Shown: positions 19,065 to 29,100, counted from the first letter of the stretch. The stretch: 64,000 nucleotides of DNA from Halobacillus ihumii (GCF_902726645.1 NZ_CACVAO010000001.1:2774764-2838763); one strand, 5' to 3'. Program-made: numbers and translations. Notes: generated from the letters alone by a model not told the origin.

Positions 19065-19199
19065 TAAGGGGTTGGGACAAAAGCAAAATCCGAACTAGGT
19101 AGAAAGTATGGTTTGTGGATAAAACCCGAATATACTTCACTAAAACAGAACGTCGTTCGTCTTTTTACTTAAGAAATTTAGTTATGTCTCAGCCGCTTA
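19065..19199. mobile_element. MITE-like 135-bp element with terminal inverted repeats
   Basis: Ends TAAGGGGTTGGGACAAAAG (19065-19083) and GTTATGTCTCAGCCGCTTA (19181-19199) are imperfect inverted repeats, 14 of 19 matching. An inner palindrome GAACGTCGTTC is at 19148-19158. No protein is encoded. GTTGGGACA/TGTCTCAGCC ends of this kind recur between genes in Firmicutes. I see no clear target duplication. Confidence 0.5.
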
Positions 19200-19233
19200 G
19201 ATTAATCCTGTTCTTTTAATCTTTGTAAAAAAG

Positions 19234-20226
19234 TTATCTCCTCATAAGCGGTAAAGTCAGGCAATGAATACCGCCTCCTAGTTTATAAAACTCGCTGACA
19301 TCTACTTCTATAACATGTATTCCGGATGACTTTAGGAGTTCATTGGTCTTACTTCCAGAACTCGGACAGACTACTTTTCCAGGAGCTATGGGCAGAACGT
19401 TAATGGATAGAGCGGGATCACGAGGGTCAACGTGTAACAACTTGAGCTTTCGCTTATGTAACTCATCCAGAAACCAAAAAGGCAGCAGGGCCTGGTTTAT
19501 AAGGGCTGTGTGCTCGTCGAGCAGAAGAAAAGCTTCATCCAGATGGATGATTGTCGATGGCAGATCCACGCTAAGAAGGTCAATGTTTTGATGAGAAAGA
19601 ATGTGCCTTACTTGTTCAATTCCGCTTTGATTAACCCGTTCTGATCTTCCGATAATGGCTGTAGTACTGTCTAACATGGTAAAACTGCCGCCCTCCGCAA
19701 ACCCGTTTCCCTGAATGCATCCCAGCATGGGCATACCTGCACAACTGAATGTCTGAGAAGCGTAGACTGTTTCACCATAGCGGATATAAAGAGCAAGCCG
19801 GGGAAGGATCACTCCTCCTGGAATCACCATCCCTAAATCTCTTGTGAAGGTACGCTCGGGCCATGATTCTGTTTCACCTTCAAGATAAATGACCTCGATG
19901 CCTTCTTGAGTTAACACTTTAGCTAACTGGTCATGCTGAATTTGCAAGCGCCCTAAATTCGGCAGTCCTGTCGTTTCCCCATTTTGAGGGAGCGTTCCTT
20001 TTATGTTTTTTGCCAAAATGCTTCCATACTCGATTTGCTGGGCATTATTGTGAAGACTCAGTATTTCCTTCCCAGGACGATGCATCAATATTTTCTTGAT
20101 GGGTTGTATATCATTGACTACGCCCCAAGTTTCTCCCCACATATCTTTGAGCTGTTTCTTATCGTGAAACGGCTCGTCTACTATTTTTCTTGATAAATAT
20201 CGATGAGAAGTGTGCATGGCCATAGC
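19234..20226 (-). CDS. Amidinotransferase / arginine-deiminase-fold hydrolase
   Basis: About 330 residues of the guanidine-modifying pentein fold. KKILMHRPGKEI near the N-terminus, FTRDLGMVIPGG with the Asp, FAEGGSFTML, and the C-terminal GGGIHCLTLPLMRR with the catalytic His and Cys are all present. Family members hydrolyse or transfer guanidino groups of arginine or methylarginines; which one cannot be said. Start 20226 is chosen because AAAGGA lies nine bases upstream; a TTG at 20289 would lengthen the protein but has no ribosome site. It follows the 113-aa gene closely, suggesting one minus-strand transcript. Confidence 0.75.
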   Translation of the reverse strand, partial: AMAMHTSHRYLSRKIVDEPFHDKKQLKDMWGETWGVVNDIQPIKKILMHRPGKEILSLHNNAQQIEYGSILAKNIKGTLPQNGETTGLPNLGRLQIQHDQLAKVLTQEGIEVIYLEGETESWPERTFTRDLGMVIPGGVILPRLALYIRYGETVYASQTFSCAGMPMLGCIQGNGFAEGGSFTMLDSTTAIIGRSERVNQSGIEQVRHILSHQNIDLLSVDLPSTIIHLDEAFLLLDEHTALINQALLPFWFLDELHKRKLKLLHVDPRDPALSINVLPIAPGKVVCPSSGSKTNELLKSSGIHVIEVDVSEFYKLGGGIHCLTLPLMRR

Positions 20227-20322
20227 TCCTAATCCTTTTAGTCGGTAGTATAAGCTTTTCCGAAAAGAGGGGAGATTATCCTTAAGCAAAGAGGTATAGC
20301 GCCCCGCCGGAAGCGAGGCTGT

Positions 20323-20664
20323 TCAATATAATCCCCACACTAAATTCATCGTTAGAGTACAGCAATTCTCAAAGCTATCTGCATCTGCGTACAGGGTAAA
20401 GGTAACGGAGTTAGGAGTATAGGTTGTTTTAACATCTGAAGGTACGCCGGTCGATTTAATGATACGGTCCACTTCATCTTGCTTATCTTCCTGGGCTGAG
20501 CTCATAAGCTGCCTCACTTTCTCAGGATGAGACAATAGGTGATTCAGGATCATCTTTGCTTGATCAAATAAAGTATGATAAGCCTGTAAGGATTGCTTGA
20601 AATAGTCAGTATTTACCTGCGGGTATGGGCTCCTGAAGTAAGGATGAAGGTAATATCCAATCAC
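20323..20664 (-). CDS. Hypothetical protein (113 aa)
   Basis: GTG start with GGAGG ten bases upstream. The N-terminus is Tyr/Pro-rich (YYLHPYFRSPYPQVNTDYF), the middle helical (LMSSAQEDKQDEVDRIIKST), and the C-terminus a beta-rich segment with TPNSVTFTLYADADS and CCTLTM. The build is reminiscent of small spore- or coat-associated proteins in Bacillaceae, but I cannot name the family. It precedes the amidinotransferase-fold gene by about 100 bases. Confidence 0.65.
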   Translation of the reverse strand: MIGYYLHPYFRSPYPQVNTDYFKQSLQAYHTLFDQAKMILNHLLSHPEKVRQLMSSAQEDKQDEVDRIIKSTGVPSDVKTTYTPNSVTFTLYADADSFENCCTLTMNLVWGLY

Positions 20665-20818
20665 TTTTGCAGAACCTCCAAGTCCATAAGATTTAGAAAA
20701 CCTCTTACACCTTATGACAATAGGAGAAATGTAGTGCGTAATTTGCTTTTACTGTTGACGAATGTTTTTAAGTACTTTTGTTAATCCTAACAATGAATTA
20801 CATAAGGAGGGAATGAGA

Positions 20819-22426
20819 GTGAATATAGCTGATATCATGACGGTCATTGGTTTCATTACATGTGCGATTCTATTGGTGGGCATTATCATAGCGGGGATTT
20901 ATTTATATTTTATTGACAGAACGCAGGATATGCACCCGATTTTGCGTAACTATCCTGTTGTTGGGCGAGCAAGGCATTTCTTTCAACAAATTGGCCCGGA
21001 AATGCGCTCCTATTTATTTAATAATGACAATGAGGGGAAACCTTTCTCTCGCAATGACTATGAACATATAAAGAATAAAGCCAAATACAAGCGCGATGTC
21101 TTTGGGTTCGGCTCGCAGCGTGATTTTGAAAAAGAAGGCTATTATGTGAGGAACTCGATGTTTCCGAAGCTGTCTGAAGAATTAAAGATGGACAGGGAAA
21201 CGAAGGTAACAACAGACCGCTATTTATTGCTGAAAGAGCCACTATTTACACAGAAAAAAGAAAAATTGGAGAAGGATGAATCTCCAGTCTATTTGCTCAA
21301 CGAAGAAGATACGATTGTGATTGGAAAAAATGCCAGGAATCCTTTTGCTGTCAGAGGGCAGATTGGTATGTCTGCGATGAGCTATGGATCGCTTGGTGAT
21401 CATGCGATTACCGCGTTATCGGAGGGGCTTGGGATCGCCAAGGGAACGTGGATGAATACAGGAGAAGGCGGGCTTTCAAAATACCATCTCAAGGGCGGTG
21501 TTGATATTATTATGCAAATCGGCCCAGGGATGTTTGGTGTTCGTGATCGAGAAGGTAATTTTAGTTGGGATGCTTTAAAGGAGAAAAGCGAGATCCCGGA
21601 AGTTAAAGCTTTTGAGGTTAAACTGGGACAAGGGGCTAAAACCCGAGGCGGTCACATTGATGCTGAAAAAGTGACAGAAGAGATAGCCGAAATTAGAATG
21701 GTCGAGCCCTTCAAATCTATTGACAGTCCGAACCGCTTCCGTGAATTCAGTGACTTTCCATCAATGTTTGAATTTATCGAACAGGTTCGGGAGCACAGTG
21801 GCAAGCCAGTGGGTATGAAAGTGGTGATTGGAAGCGCAGACGAGGCAGAAGACATAGCCAGGAACATCAAGGAAACCGGGAAAAGTCCAGACTTCATCAC
21901 GGTCGACGGCAGCGAGGGAGGAACGGGTGCTTCTTATCAGGAACTGGCTGATAGTGTGGGATTGCCGATTCGGTCTGCCTTGCCTTTATTAGACAATGCT
22001 TTAAAAAAATATGGTGTTCGGGATCAGGTTAAGATTATTGCCTCCGGAAAATTGTTTTCACCTGATCGAATCGCGATTGCTTTGGCTATGGGCGCAGACC
22101 TTGTCAACATTGCCAGAGGATTTATGATTACAGTCGGCTGTATTCAGGCTCTCCAATGTGCTTCAAATGGTTGTCCAGTCGGGGTGGCAACGACAGACCC
22201 TGAACTGCAGAAAGGTCTCGTGATTGAGGAAAAGAAATGGCGTACAGCGAATTATGTTATTACAATGCGAAAAGGGTTATTTCGAATAGCCGCAGCGGCA
22301 GGCTTGGAATCACCTGTGCATTTTAACCGTAAACATGTGGTTTATAATGATGAACGCGGGAAGACTTGGTCATTGGACGAGATTTATCAATCAATTGTAG
22401 ACGAAGAAAAGAAAGTGAATGAGTAA
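20819..22426 (+). CDS. FMN-binding glutamate-synthase-like protein (GltB2/YerD type)
   Basis: About 535 residues. One N-terminal membrane helix (TVIGFITCAILLVGIIIAGI) is followed by a glutamate synthase FMN barrel: GQIGMSAMSYGSLGDHAI, GLSKYHLKGG, KLGQGAKTRGGH, DGSEGGTGAS, and the cysteine triad C-X5-C-X4-C in VGCIQALQCASNGCPVG for a [3Fe-4S] cluster. It has no amidotransferase domain. The architecture matches B. subtilis YerD, a putative membrane-tied ferredoxin-dependent-like glutamate synthase of unproven activity. GTG at 20819 is chosen because AAGGAGG lies eight bases upstream. Confidence 0.85.
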   Translation: MNIADIMTVIGFITCAILLVGIIIAGIYLYFIDRTQDMHPILRNYPVVGRARHFFQQIGPEMRSYLFNNDNEGKPFSRNDYEHIKNKAKYKRDVFGFGSQRDFEKEGYYVRNSMFPKLSEELKMDRETKVTTDRYLLLKEPLFTQKKEKLEKDESPVYLLNEEDTIVIGKNARNPFAVRGQIGMSAMSYGSLGDHAITALSEGLGIAKGTWMNTGEGGLSKYHLKGGVDIIMQIGPGMFGVRDREGNFSWDALKEKSEIPEVKAFEVKLGQGAKTRGGHIDAEKVTEEIAEIRMVEPFKSIDSPNRFREFSDFPSMFEFIEQVREHSGKPVGMKVVIGSADEAEDIARNIKETGKSPDFITVDGSEGGTGASYQELADSVGLPIRSALPLLDNALKKYGVRDQVKIIASGKLFSPDRIAIALAMGADLVNIARGFMITVGCIQALQCASNGCPVGVATTDPELQKGLVIEEKKWRTANYVITMRKGLFRIAAAAGLESPVHFNRKHVVYNDERGKTWSLDEIYQSIVDEEKKVNE

Positions 22427-22437
22427 TGATGCAGGCG

Positions 22438-22473
22438 AGGTCTAACCAAAATATGGTTAGGCCTTATTTTTTT
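22438..22473 (+). terminator. Terminator after the glutamate-synthase-like gene
   Basis: GGTCTAACC pairs with GGTTAGGCC, followed by TTATTTTTTT. Confidence 0.88.
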
Positions 22474-22533
22474 GGACTGATGCTGCAAGGAATGAATAAA
22501 ATATAGACAATGAACTATAGGGAAGGTGTTATC

Positions 22534-23895
22534 ATGCCTCGACATTTCATTGCTTATCTCTCTGACCGCAGTGGCCGCTATGATCTTTGGTTATTTAATT
22601 TAGTTAATGGAAGAAATGGCCAACTGACAAATGGGGCAGGTGCTGCGTATTCTAATCCCATATGGTCACCCGATGGCAGCAGGATTGCGTTTGTGGGTGA
22701 ACAACAAATCCTCTATGTTGTTGATGTCTTTACAGGAGCGATTACCATGATTGATCAGTTGACAGACGGTGATGGATTTGAGTTTGATTGGTCCCCTGGC
22801 GGTGACAGGCTGGTCTATACGAAGCTCGGTCAAATCATTTTGTATCATGTCCTATCCCACCGAGCTCAATTTATTGATTATCCTGGGGCTTCAAATCCTC
22901 AATGGTTTCCAAATGGCAGGGAGCTGCTCTTTCAGGCACCGGATGAGTCAGGGGTCAGTCAGTTGTTCCGCATTCAGACGAATGGGACAAATGTGCGGCA
23001 AATCACGGACAATACAGAGGGGCCGCTTCATGATGTAGAGCTGTCTCCTGACGGTGCTTTTGCGCTGTATACGACGCCAGGGGCAAGTATTTCATTAATC
23101 AGGACAGTAGAACTTGCAACCGGGAATATTTTTGAAATAGAAGGAGGACCGCTGGCTAAAAACTATTACCCGACATGGTCCCCTGATTCTATGCGAATGG
23201 CTTATAGCGCTACAGATTTTGACAAGAACCACGGGTATTTCTCGCAAATACGAACGGTGGGACGCAGGGGCGAAAATGAAAGAACCTGGACCCATTCTAA
23301 TTGCTTTGCCACACCTGTAAGCTGGTCGCCAGATGGCAGACAAATCGCCTATCTTAGCGGTTGTACTAACCAAGAATTTGCCAGTGAAATGTGGGTGTTA
23401 GACTTTTTTCACCTTAATTCTACTCGGTTACTAAGTGGAGTCAACATTAGTGCTCTGCAATGGGCGCCGTATATGGTGATTAAACAGCGTAGAAAAACCT
23501 ACTCTAACGAGGAATACAAAGTAAGACTCAGCTATCCTTCGCATTGGCAAAGGGTGAACGATGTAAGATACGAGGGTACGGATGGTTTTTTTCAAATATC
23601 GGCTATTTCATCAGAGGGAACGATTGAGGAAGTTTGTTTTGCCGAAGCTTTTCATCCATTACAGCCTTATGGATCTATGCCGGCTGTTTATTCGGCACAC
23701 ATGCACAATCAACAATCATGCTTCATTTTTCCTTCTGCTGATCAATCTCCTGAGATGTTGGGGCAGTCTGCTTTTATTATCGCGTATCCGAGGCCTGTGC
23801 AAATTCAAGGTGAAACCTATCATTACTTTATACTGTGGGCAGATCGGCAGCATTTGAGAGAAATTGCTTCTTCCCTCGTCTTTTTAAATTATTAA
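22534..23895 (+). CDS. PD40 (TolB-like) beta-propeller protein
   Basis: A 453-residue protein. At least five WD40-like PD40 blades are visible by the repeated (N/T)PxWSPDGSRIAF pattern: PIWSPDGSRIAFV, FDWSPGGDRLVYT, PQWFPNGRELLF, PTWSPDSMRMAYS and VSWSPDGRQIAYL. The last 140 residues form a separate domain with YKVRLSYPSHW. There is no signal peptide, unlike TolB, so it is probably cytosolic. Start ATG at 22534 follows GGAAGGTG. Function unknown. It stands alone between terminators. Confidence 0.75.
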   Translation: MPRHFIAYLSDRSGRYDLWLFNLVNGRNGQLTNGAGAAYSNPIWSPDGSRIAFVGEQQILYVVDVFTGAITMIDQLTDGDGFEFDWSPGGDRLVYTKLGQIILYHVLSHRAQFIDYPGASNPQWFPNGRELLFQAPDESGVSQLFRIQTNGTNVRQITDNTEGPLHDVELSPDGAFALYTTPGASISLIRTVELATGNIFEIEGGPLAKNYYPTWSPDSMRMAYSATDFDKNHGYFSQIRTVGRRGENERTWTHSNCFATPVSWSPDGRQIAYLSGCTNQEFASEMWVLDFFHLNSTRLLSGVNISALQWAPYMVIKQRRKTYSNEEYKVRLSYPSHWQRVNDVRYEGTDGFFQISAISSEGTIEEVCFAEAFHPLQPYGSMPAVYSAHMHNQQSCFIFPSADQSPEMLGQSAFIIAYPRPVQIQGETYHYFILWADRQHLREIASSLVFLNY

Positions 23896-23908
23896 TACGT
23901 TATTGGGA

Positions 23909-23940
23909 CTGGTTTGCTGAAGTGGCGGACCAGGTTCTTT
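23909..23940 (+). terminator. Weak hairpin after the propeller gene
   Basis: CTGGTTTGC against GCGGACCAG followed by GTTCTTT. Two wobble pairs and a short T run. Confidence 0.4.
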
Positions 23941-24032
23941 ATGTTTGTCATGGTTGGCCGCTGCGACACGTATAAATAACTTTAAAGGGGAGCTGTTTAG
24001 GGGGAGTTGTTATAAATAAATGGATTTGTACA

Positions 24033-24377
24033 TTGATCGGAGTCGCTGGTATGGGTGTTTTACTTACAGTAGGGTTAGTGGTTCAATCTAATCTTGAATA
24101 TAAACTTCTGGACGTAAGCATGGAGGAAACGGATAGATCAAAGGATCAAGTTGAAGCCTTTATGAATGAGATTCAAAAAGAGTTTCAAAAGCACTCGATA
24201 ACGAAAACGGCCGTTTATTATTCGTATACTGACAATAGCTGGACGATACAAGTTATTGAAGAAGAGTTTTTGGAAGATCATAAAGAGAAGATTCAATCCG
24301 TACTCGACGAAACTTCCGAAAATATGGAGATGGGAAAATTAGCAGTTCGCTATCGAGCGATGGAGCCAACTAGTTAA
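24033..24377 (+). CDS. Membrane-anchored hypothetical protein (~114-121 aa)
   Basis: An N-terminal hydrophobic helix (LIGVAGMGVLLTVGLVV) is followed by an acidic, helical extracytoplasmic domain. TTG at 24033 is the first standard start, but it has no good ribosome site. The frame stays open upstream: an excellent AGGGGGAG at 23999-24006 points to ATA at 24012, which would give a natural M-N-K-W-I-C-T start. Either an unusual start codon is used or the codon has mutated. No family is recognised. A strong terminator follows. Confidence 0.6.
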   Translation: MIGVAGMGVLLTVGLVVQSNLEYKLLDVSMEETDRSKDQVEAFMNEIQKEFQKHSITKTAVYYSYTDNSWTIQVIEEEFLEDHKEKIQSVLDETSENMEMGKLAVRYRAMEPTS

Positions 24378-24415
24378 ACCCATTCTGAATCGGTCAAAGA
24401 GCTAGGAGACACCAT

Positions 24416-24450
24416 AAAAAAGCGTTCCGGAAATTGGAACGCTTTTTTTT
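24416..24450 (+). terminator. Strong terminator
   Basis: AAAAAAGCGTTCC pairs with GGAACGCTTTTTT around a seven-base loop. Confidence 0.93.
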
Positions 24451-24655
24451 ATCGATAAATTATCGTCTTGTTTTGACAGTTTTCTTATTGCTTTATGAAG
24501 ATTAAGGCTTGATATAAAGCGATTATCGGGGTGGCTCTGTTTCTATAGTTTAGCGCTTGAAAGTAGTCTAGCTTTAAATGACATTCTTGATGGAAAATTT
24601 AGATAATTCTAAGATAAATATGATGAGTTTATTTCAGGGCAAGGAGGAATTCTAT

Positions 24656-25768
24656 ATGGTCCAGCCACGTCAACAAATCAATCAAATCGCGATGTACTCA
24701 CCGGGGAAGCCTGTTGAAGAATTAAAACGAGAGAAAGGTCTATCGAAGATCATCAAGATGGCCTCAAACGAAAATCCATTTGGATACTCGCCGCTCGCAG
24801 CGGAAGCTATCCAGTCTGAAATGAAAGACCTTCCGTATTATCCAGAAGTAACGGCACCTTTGCTTGCTGAAAAGCTGGCGAATCGGCTTGATGTTTCTTC
24901 TGATCAAATTTTATTTGGCAGCGGATCGGATGAAATTATCCGTCTGCTAACCAGAACCTATATAAATGAAGGGGATGAGGTCGTGATGGCCGGCGTGACG
25001 TTCCCTCGTTATAAAACGAACGTAATTATCGAAGGCGGGGTGCCGGTTGAGATCGAGATGAATGAAGGCACCCATGATTTAGAAGCGATGCTTCAAGCGA
25101 TCAATGAGAAAACGAAAATCGTATTTGTATGTAATCCCAATAATCCGACGGGTACGATAGTGGAAAAGGAAGCACTGCAAGCGTTTATAGAAAAAGTTCC
25201 ATCAGGCGTTATGCTCGTAATGGATGAGGCTTACTATGAGTACGCGGATTCACCGCAATACTTGGAAACTCTGCCGCTGCTAGATCAGCATAAAAATATG
25301 GTGATACTACGAACGTTCTCTAAAGTGTACGGGCTGGCAGCGCTGAGAATTGGCTACGGGCTTATGTGCACAGAGATGGTGGATGATTTACGGAAAGTGA
25401 AAGAGCCGTTTAATGTAAACAGGCTGGCTCAGGCGGCTGCTTCAGCCTCACTGGATGATGAGGAGTTTATGCATGAAAGCATTGCCCTGAATCGTGAAGG
25501 GCGCGATTACTTGAACGACAATTTTGACCGCATGAACTTAAACTGCTTTCCGACCCAAACCAACTTTATTATGGTGGATGTCGGTGAGCCAGCAGAAGAA
25601 GTTCATGAATTTTTGTTAAATCAGGGGATTATTATCCGTCCAGGACATTTAATGGGCTATCCTACTATGATTCGAGTGACCATTGGAAAACAGGAAGATA
25701 ATCAACGATTCATTGAAAGCCTGCAAAGCTTTTTAGAAAAAAATAAATCAAATGTTCATCAGTCTTAA
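24656..25768 (+). CDS. hisC: HisC-type aminotransferase (histidinol-phosphate / aromatic)
   Basis: A 370-residue fold-type I PLP enzyme. KMASNENPFGYSPLA near 36-50, NPNNPTGT near 163-170, DEAYYEY near 194-200, and Schiff-base Lys223 in RTFSKVYGLAALRIGYG match histidinol-phosphate aminotransferase. AAGGAGG lies a few bases before ATG at 24656, so the longer upstream frame is ignored. In Bacillus HisC also transaminates tyrosine and phenylalanine. Here it is not in a his operon but starts 20 bases before a 2-oxoacid dehydrogenase gene set, suggesting that it makes the 2-oxo acid used by that complex. The specific substrate is inferred only. Confidence 0.82.
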   Translation: MVQPRQQINQIAMYSPGKPVEELKREKGLSKIIKMASNENPFGYSPLAAEAIQSEMKDLPYYPEVTAPLLAEKLANRLDVSSDQILFGSGSDEIIRLLTRTYINEGDEVVMAGVTFPRYKTNVIIEGGVPVEIEMNEGTHDLEAMLQAINEKTKIVFVCNPNNPTGTIVEKEALQAFIEKVPSGVMLVMDEAYYEYADSPQYLETLPLLDQHKNMVILRTFSKVYGLAALRIGYGLMCTEMVDDLRKVKEPFNVNRLAQAAASASLDDEEFMHESIALNREGRDYLNDNFDRMNLNCFPTQTNFIMVDVGEPAEEVHEFLLNQGIIIRPGHLMGYPTMIRVTIGKQEDNQRFIESLQSFLEKNKSNVHQS

Positions 25769-25788
25769 ACGGAAAGGATGTGGTTTAT

Positions 25789-26862
25789 GTGGATATGCTA
25801 GAACAATTTCCAATCACACAGTATATAAACGAAGAGGGAGAACTCAATACGAAAGAAATGAAAGGAGAGGTCTCTCTCGACCTCATTAAGTTGTTTTATG
25901 AAAAAATGCTGCGGGCCCGAATGATGGATAAAAAATGCGTCAATTTGCAGCGGCAAGGGCGAATTGGTACGTATGTCCAATACGAAGGACAGGAGGCTGC
26001 CCAGGTAGGCAGTGCGCTGGCGATCGAAGAAGGGGACTGGATGTTTCCTTCCTACCGCGATCATGCAGCAACGATGACATTCGGTCATTCATTGCGCAAT
26101 TTGCTGCTATATTGGGTAGGACGAATCGAAGGCGGCATCCCTCCTGAAGGGAAGAATATCTTCCCGCCAGCCGTGCCGATCGCTTCACAGTTGCTGCATG
26201 CAACTGGGGTCGCCTGGGCAGAGAAGAAAAAAAACACAGACCGCGTTTCACTCGTCTATTTTGGTGATGGGGCTACTTCGGAAGGTGATTTCCACGAAGG
26301 GCTTAATTTTGCAAGCGTTTTCAGAGCGCCCGTTGTCTTTTTTAATCAAAACAATGGATACGCCATCAGTGTTCCAACTGAAAAACAGATGAATTCTAAG
26401 ACAATTGCCCAGAAAGGCTTAGGGTACGATATTCCGAGTATTCGTATCGATGGAAATGATATTCTAGCGGTGTTTATGGAGACTCAAAAAGCAGTCGAAC
26501 GTGCACGCAGTGGAGAAGGTCCAACGTTAATTGAGGCGGTAACGTGGAGATACGGAGCCCACACAACAGCGGATGATCCATCGAAATACCGCGATCAGTC
26601 TGAAAGTGACCGCAGACGTACGACAACGGATCCGTTGCTGCGCCTCGAAAAATATTTAAAGCAGCAAAATAACTGGGATGAAGAGTGGCTGGCGGAGACT
26701 GAGCAGAAAATCACCGATGAAATCAATACCGCTTTGGCTGAGATGGAAGATGTTCCGGAAGCTGAGATCGAACAGCTGTTCAGTCATGTGTTTGAAAAGC
26801 CGACATGGACGATCGAACAGCAACGGGAACATCATATGTCAATCAAGAGGGGGCAGGTATAA
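25789..26862 (+). CDS. 2-Oxoacid dehydrogenase E1 alpha subunit
   Basis: About 357 residues. The thiamine diphosphate motif runs from GDGATSEGDFHEG near 164-176 to FFNQNNGYAIS near 188-198; FPSYRDHAATM and RYGAHTTADDPSKYR are further family blocks. Similarity is to PdhA/BkdAA-type E1 alpha; the segment PEGKNIFPPAVPI is close to pyruvate dehydrogenase members. GTG at 25789 is preferred because GAAAGGA lies ten bases upstream; the GTG at 25780 is too close. It overlaps the E1 beta start as TAATG. Substrate (pyruvate, branched-chain or aromatic 2-oxo acids) is open. Confidence 0.87.
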   Translation: MDMLEQFPITQYINEEGELNTKEMKGEVSLDLIKLFYEKMLRARMMDKKCVNLQRQGRIGTYVQYEGQEAAQVGSALAIEEGDWMFPSYRDHAATMTFGHSLRNLLLYWVGRIEGGIPPEGKNIFPPAVPIASQLLHATGVAWAEKKKNTDRVSLVYFGDGATSEGDFHEGLNFASVFRAPVVFFNQNNGYAISVPTEKQMNSKTIAQKGLGYDIPSIRIDGNDILAVFMETQKAVERARSGEGPTLIEAVTWRYGAHTTADDPSKYRDQSESDRRRTTTDPLLRLEKYLKQQNNWDEEWLAETEQKITDEINTALAEMEDVPEAEIEQLFSHVFEKPTWTIEQQREHHMSIKRGQV

Positions 26863-27860
26863 TGACGACGGCTGTGCAAGTGAAAAAATTAACGATGGTG
26901 CAGGCGGTTACGGATGCGATGAGAACAATGCTTGAAGAAGATGAATCAGTGTTGGTGCTGGGGGAAGACGTCGGAATCAATGGCGGTGTATTCCGAGCTA
27001 CTGATGGATTGATCGAACAATTTGGCGAGGATCGTGTGATTGACACTCCGCTTGCTGAATCAGGGATTGTGGGAACATCGATTGGTTTAGCGGTAAACGG
27101 CTTCCGTCCGATTGTTGAAATGCAGTTCCTAGGGTTCATTTACCCTGCCTTTAATCAGCTGATGACACATGCGACACGGATGCGCCAGCGTTCGATGGGG
27201 AGATATACGGTGCCCATGGTAATCAGAGCTCCATATGGGGCAGGAGTGAAGGCGCCAGAAATTCATTCAGATAGTGTAGAAGCCTTATTTACTCATATCC
27301 CCGGCTTAAAGGTGGTCGTACCTTCAAATGCTTACGATGCAAAAGGCTTACTGATTGCAAGCATAGAAGATCCCGATCCTGTGCTTTTTCTTGAGCCGAT
27401 GAGAAGTTACAGGTCGTCTCGAACCGAGGTGCCTGAGGAGAAATATTCGATTGAACTTGGGAAAGCTGCCTATGTTAAAAAAGGTGAAGATGTGACAGTG
27501 CTGACATGGGGGGCCATGGTACCGGACACAGTCAAAGCCGTTGAAAAATTTGAAGAAAAATATGAGGCAACATGTGATGTAATCGATCTGAGAACACTGT
27601 ATCCATTAGACAAAGATGTGATTGCGGAGTCTGTTAAGAAAACAGGCAGGGTGGTCATTATTCACGAGGCGCCATCAGCTGGCGGAGTCAATGGTGATGT
27701 GATATCTGTTATTAATGACACAGCATTTTTCTACTTAAAAGCTCCGATCCAGAAGGTGACAGGGTTTGATACACCAGTTCCTGTCTATTCGCTTGAGCGC
27801 GAGTATTTACCAAGCAGCGACAAAATCATTCACGCCATCAACACAACGTTATCCTATTAG
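26862..27860 (+). CDS. 2-Oxoacid dehydrogenase E1 beta subunit
   Basis: A 332-residue transketolase-like subunit. [68 protein letters not shown] and the C-terminal VTGFDTPVP are canonical for E1 beta. ATG overlaps the stop of E1 alpha by one base, and AGGGGGCAG precedes it, so the two subunits are coupled as expected for an alpha2beta2 E1. A longer upstream frame is ignored. Confidence 0.92.
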   Translation: MTTAVQVKKLTMVQAVTDAMRTMLEEDESVLVLGEDVGINGGVFRATDGLIEQFGEDRVIDTPLAESGIVGTSIGLAVNGFRPIVEMQFLGFIYPAFNQLMTHATRMRQRSMGRYTVPMVIRAPYGAGVKAPEIHSDSVEALFTHIPGLKVVVPSNAYDAKGLLIASIEDPDPVLFLEPMRSYRSSRTEVPEEKYSIELGKAAYVKKGEDVTVLTWGAMVPDTVKAVEKFEEKYEATCDVIDLRTLYPLDKDVIAESVKKTGRVVIIHEAPSAGGVNGDVISVINDTAFFYLKAPIQKVTGFDTPVPVYSLEREYLPSSDKIIHAINTTLSY

Positions 27861-27888
27861 AAAGACGGCAGGAAAGGAGGATTTGATA

Positions 27889-29100
27889 ATGGAAGTAAAG
27901 TTACATGATATTGGTGAAGGCATGCATGAAGCAGAAATTCTTCATTATTTTGTGAAGAAAGGGGAGCGTGTCAAAAATGATGAGCCGTTGGTTGAGATTC
28001 AAACTGATAAGATGACTGCGGAGCTGACGGCCCCTTCAGAGGGGATCATTGAAGAAATACGATTTGAACTTGGCCAGGTGGTCGAAGTAGGGACGACGAT
28101 TTTGACGATTAAGACAGAACAAGAAGCTGGTTCACCCACTCCAGAACAGCCACTTTCACAGGGAGATCGCGGTGTGACTTCACATGCCCCTGACAAAACG
28201 TTAACGTTGACTCTTCCCGTCAATCGGGTGATGGCTTCTCCACATACAAGAAGAGTGGCACGGGAAAATGGCGTTACGATCGAAGAGGTAGCAGGAACGG
28301 GCCCGGCTGGACGTGTATTGGATGAAGATATTATTGCTTTTATGGCAGCAGAAGCACAACCTTCTCCTGCACAACAGGATGTTAATGAGACAGAAACGCC
28401 TTCAGAAAATCAGGAAAATTCGGCGATTCCATTGAGAGGTTATGGTAAGACTTCAGTACAAACCATGTCTCAACCTGTGACGCTTTTTGATGAAGTGGAT
28501 ATGACAGAACTGCATAAATGGCAGAAATATCTAAAGACGGGGACTTCAAGACAAGAAGGAATCGATGTCCCTATGCAAGCTTTCTTTATCAAAGCATTGC
28601 AACGATCACTAAAGGAATACCCTATCTTCAACTCTAAGCTCGATGAGGAAAACGGAAAAGTTGAGCTGGAAACAGCCTGTCATATCGGATTGGCTACAAG
28701 TACCAATGATGGCCTGGTCGTTCCAGTATTAAAACATGTAGAACGACGATCTGTCCTCGATATTCATGAACATGTAGAAACTTTGACGCAAAAGGCAGCC
28801 GAAGGTCAGTTGTCTTCAGAGGAATTAACGGGCAGAACATTTACGGTCAATCATATTGGAGCAAAAGCAAGCACAGGGCTTACGCCGGTATTAAATGATT
28901 CGGAAACGGGCCTCATGGCTTTTCACAAAATGAAAAAAATGCCTGTGGTAGTGGACGATGACATTGCGATCAGGGAGATGATGAATTTTGCGTTAACCTT
29001 TGACCACAGAGCGGCTGATGGATCGCATGCCTCAGCATTTATGGAGAAATTCATAGACTATATTGAGAATCCTCATTTGATGCTAGTGGAGTTGATATAA
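27889..29100 (+). CDS. 2-Oxoacid dehydrogenase E2 (dihydrolipoyl acyltransferase)
   Basis: A 403-residue E2 with three parts: one lipoyl domain with Lys41 in [10 protein letters not shown]; an E3-binding domain near 112-150 ([13 protein letters not shown] and [13 protein letters not shown]); and an acyltransferase core ending with [14 protein letters not shown], which holds the catalytic His and Asp. Ala/Pro/Gln-rich linkers join them. ATG follows AAAGGAGG. The stop TAA is directly followed by the ATG of E3. It moves an acyl group from lipoate to CoA. Confidence 0.92.
   Translation: MEVKLHDIGEGMHEAEILHYFVKKGERVKNDEPLVEIQTDKMTAELTAPSEGIIEEIRFELGQVVEVGTTILTIKTEQEAGSPTPEQPLSQGDRGVTSHAPDKTLTLTLPVNRVMASPHTRRVARENGVTIEEVAGTGPAGRVLDEDIIAFMAAEAQPSPAQQDVNETETPSENQENSAIPLRGYGKTSVQTMSQPVTLFDEVDMTELHKWQKYLKTGTSRQEGIDVPMQAFFIKALQRSLKEYPIFNSKLDEENGKVELETACHIGLATSTNDGLVVPVLKHVERRSVLDIHEHVETLTQKAAEGQLSSEELTGRTFTVNHIGAKASTGLTPVLNDSETGLMAFHKMKKMPVVVDDDIAIREMMNFALTFDHRAADGSHASAFMEKFIDYIENPHLMLVELI

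Noticed and set aside
24470..24620. Sigma-54 promoter or BkdR site before hisC and the 2-oxoacid dehydrogenase genes
   Set aside because: No TGGCAC-N5-TTGCA pattern is found; only a lone TTGACA without a suitable -10.
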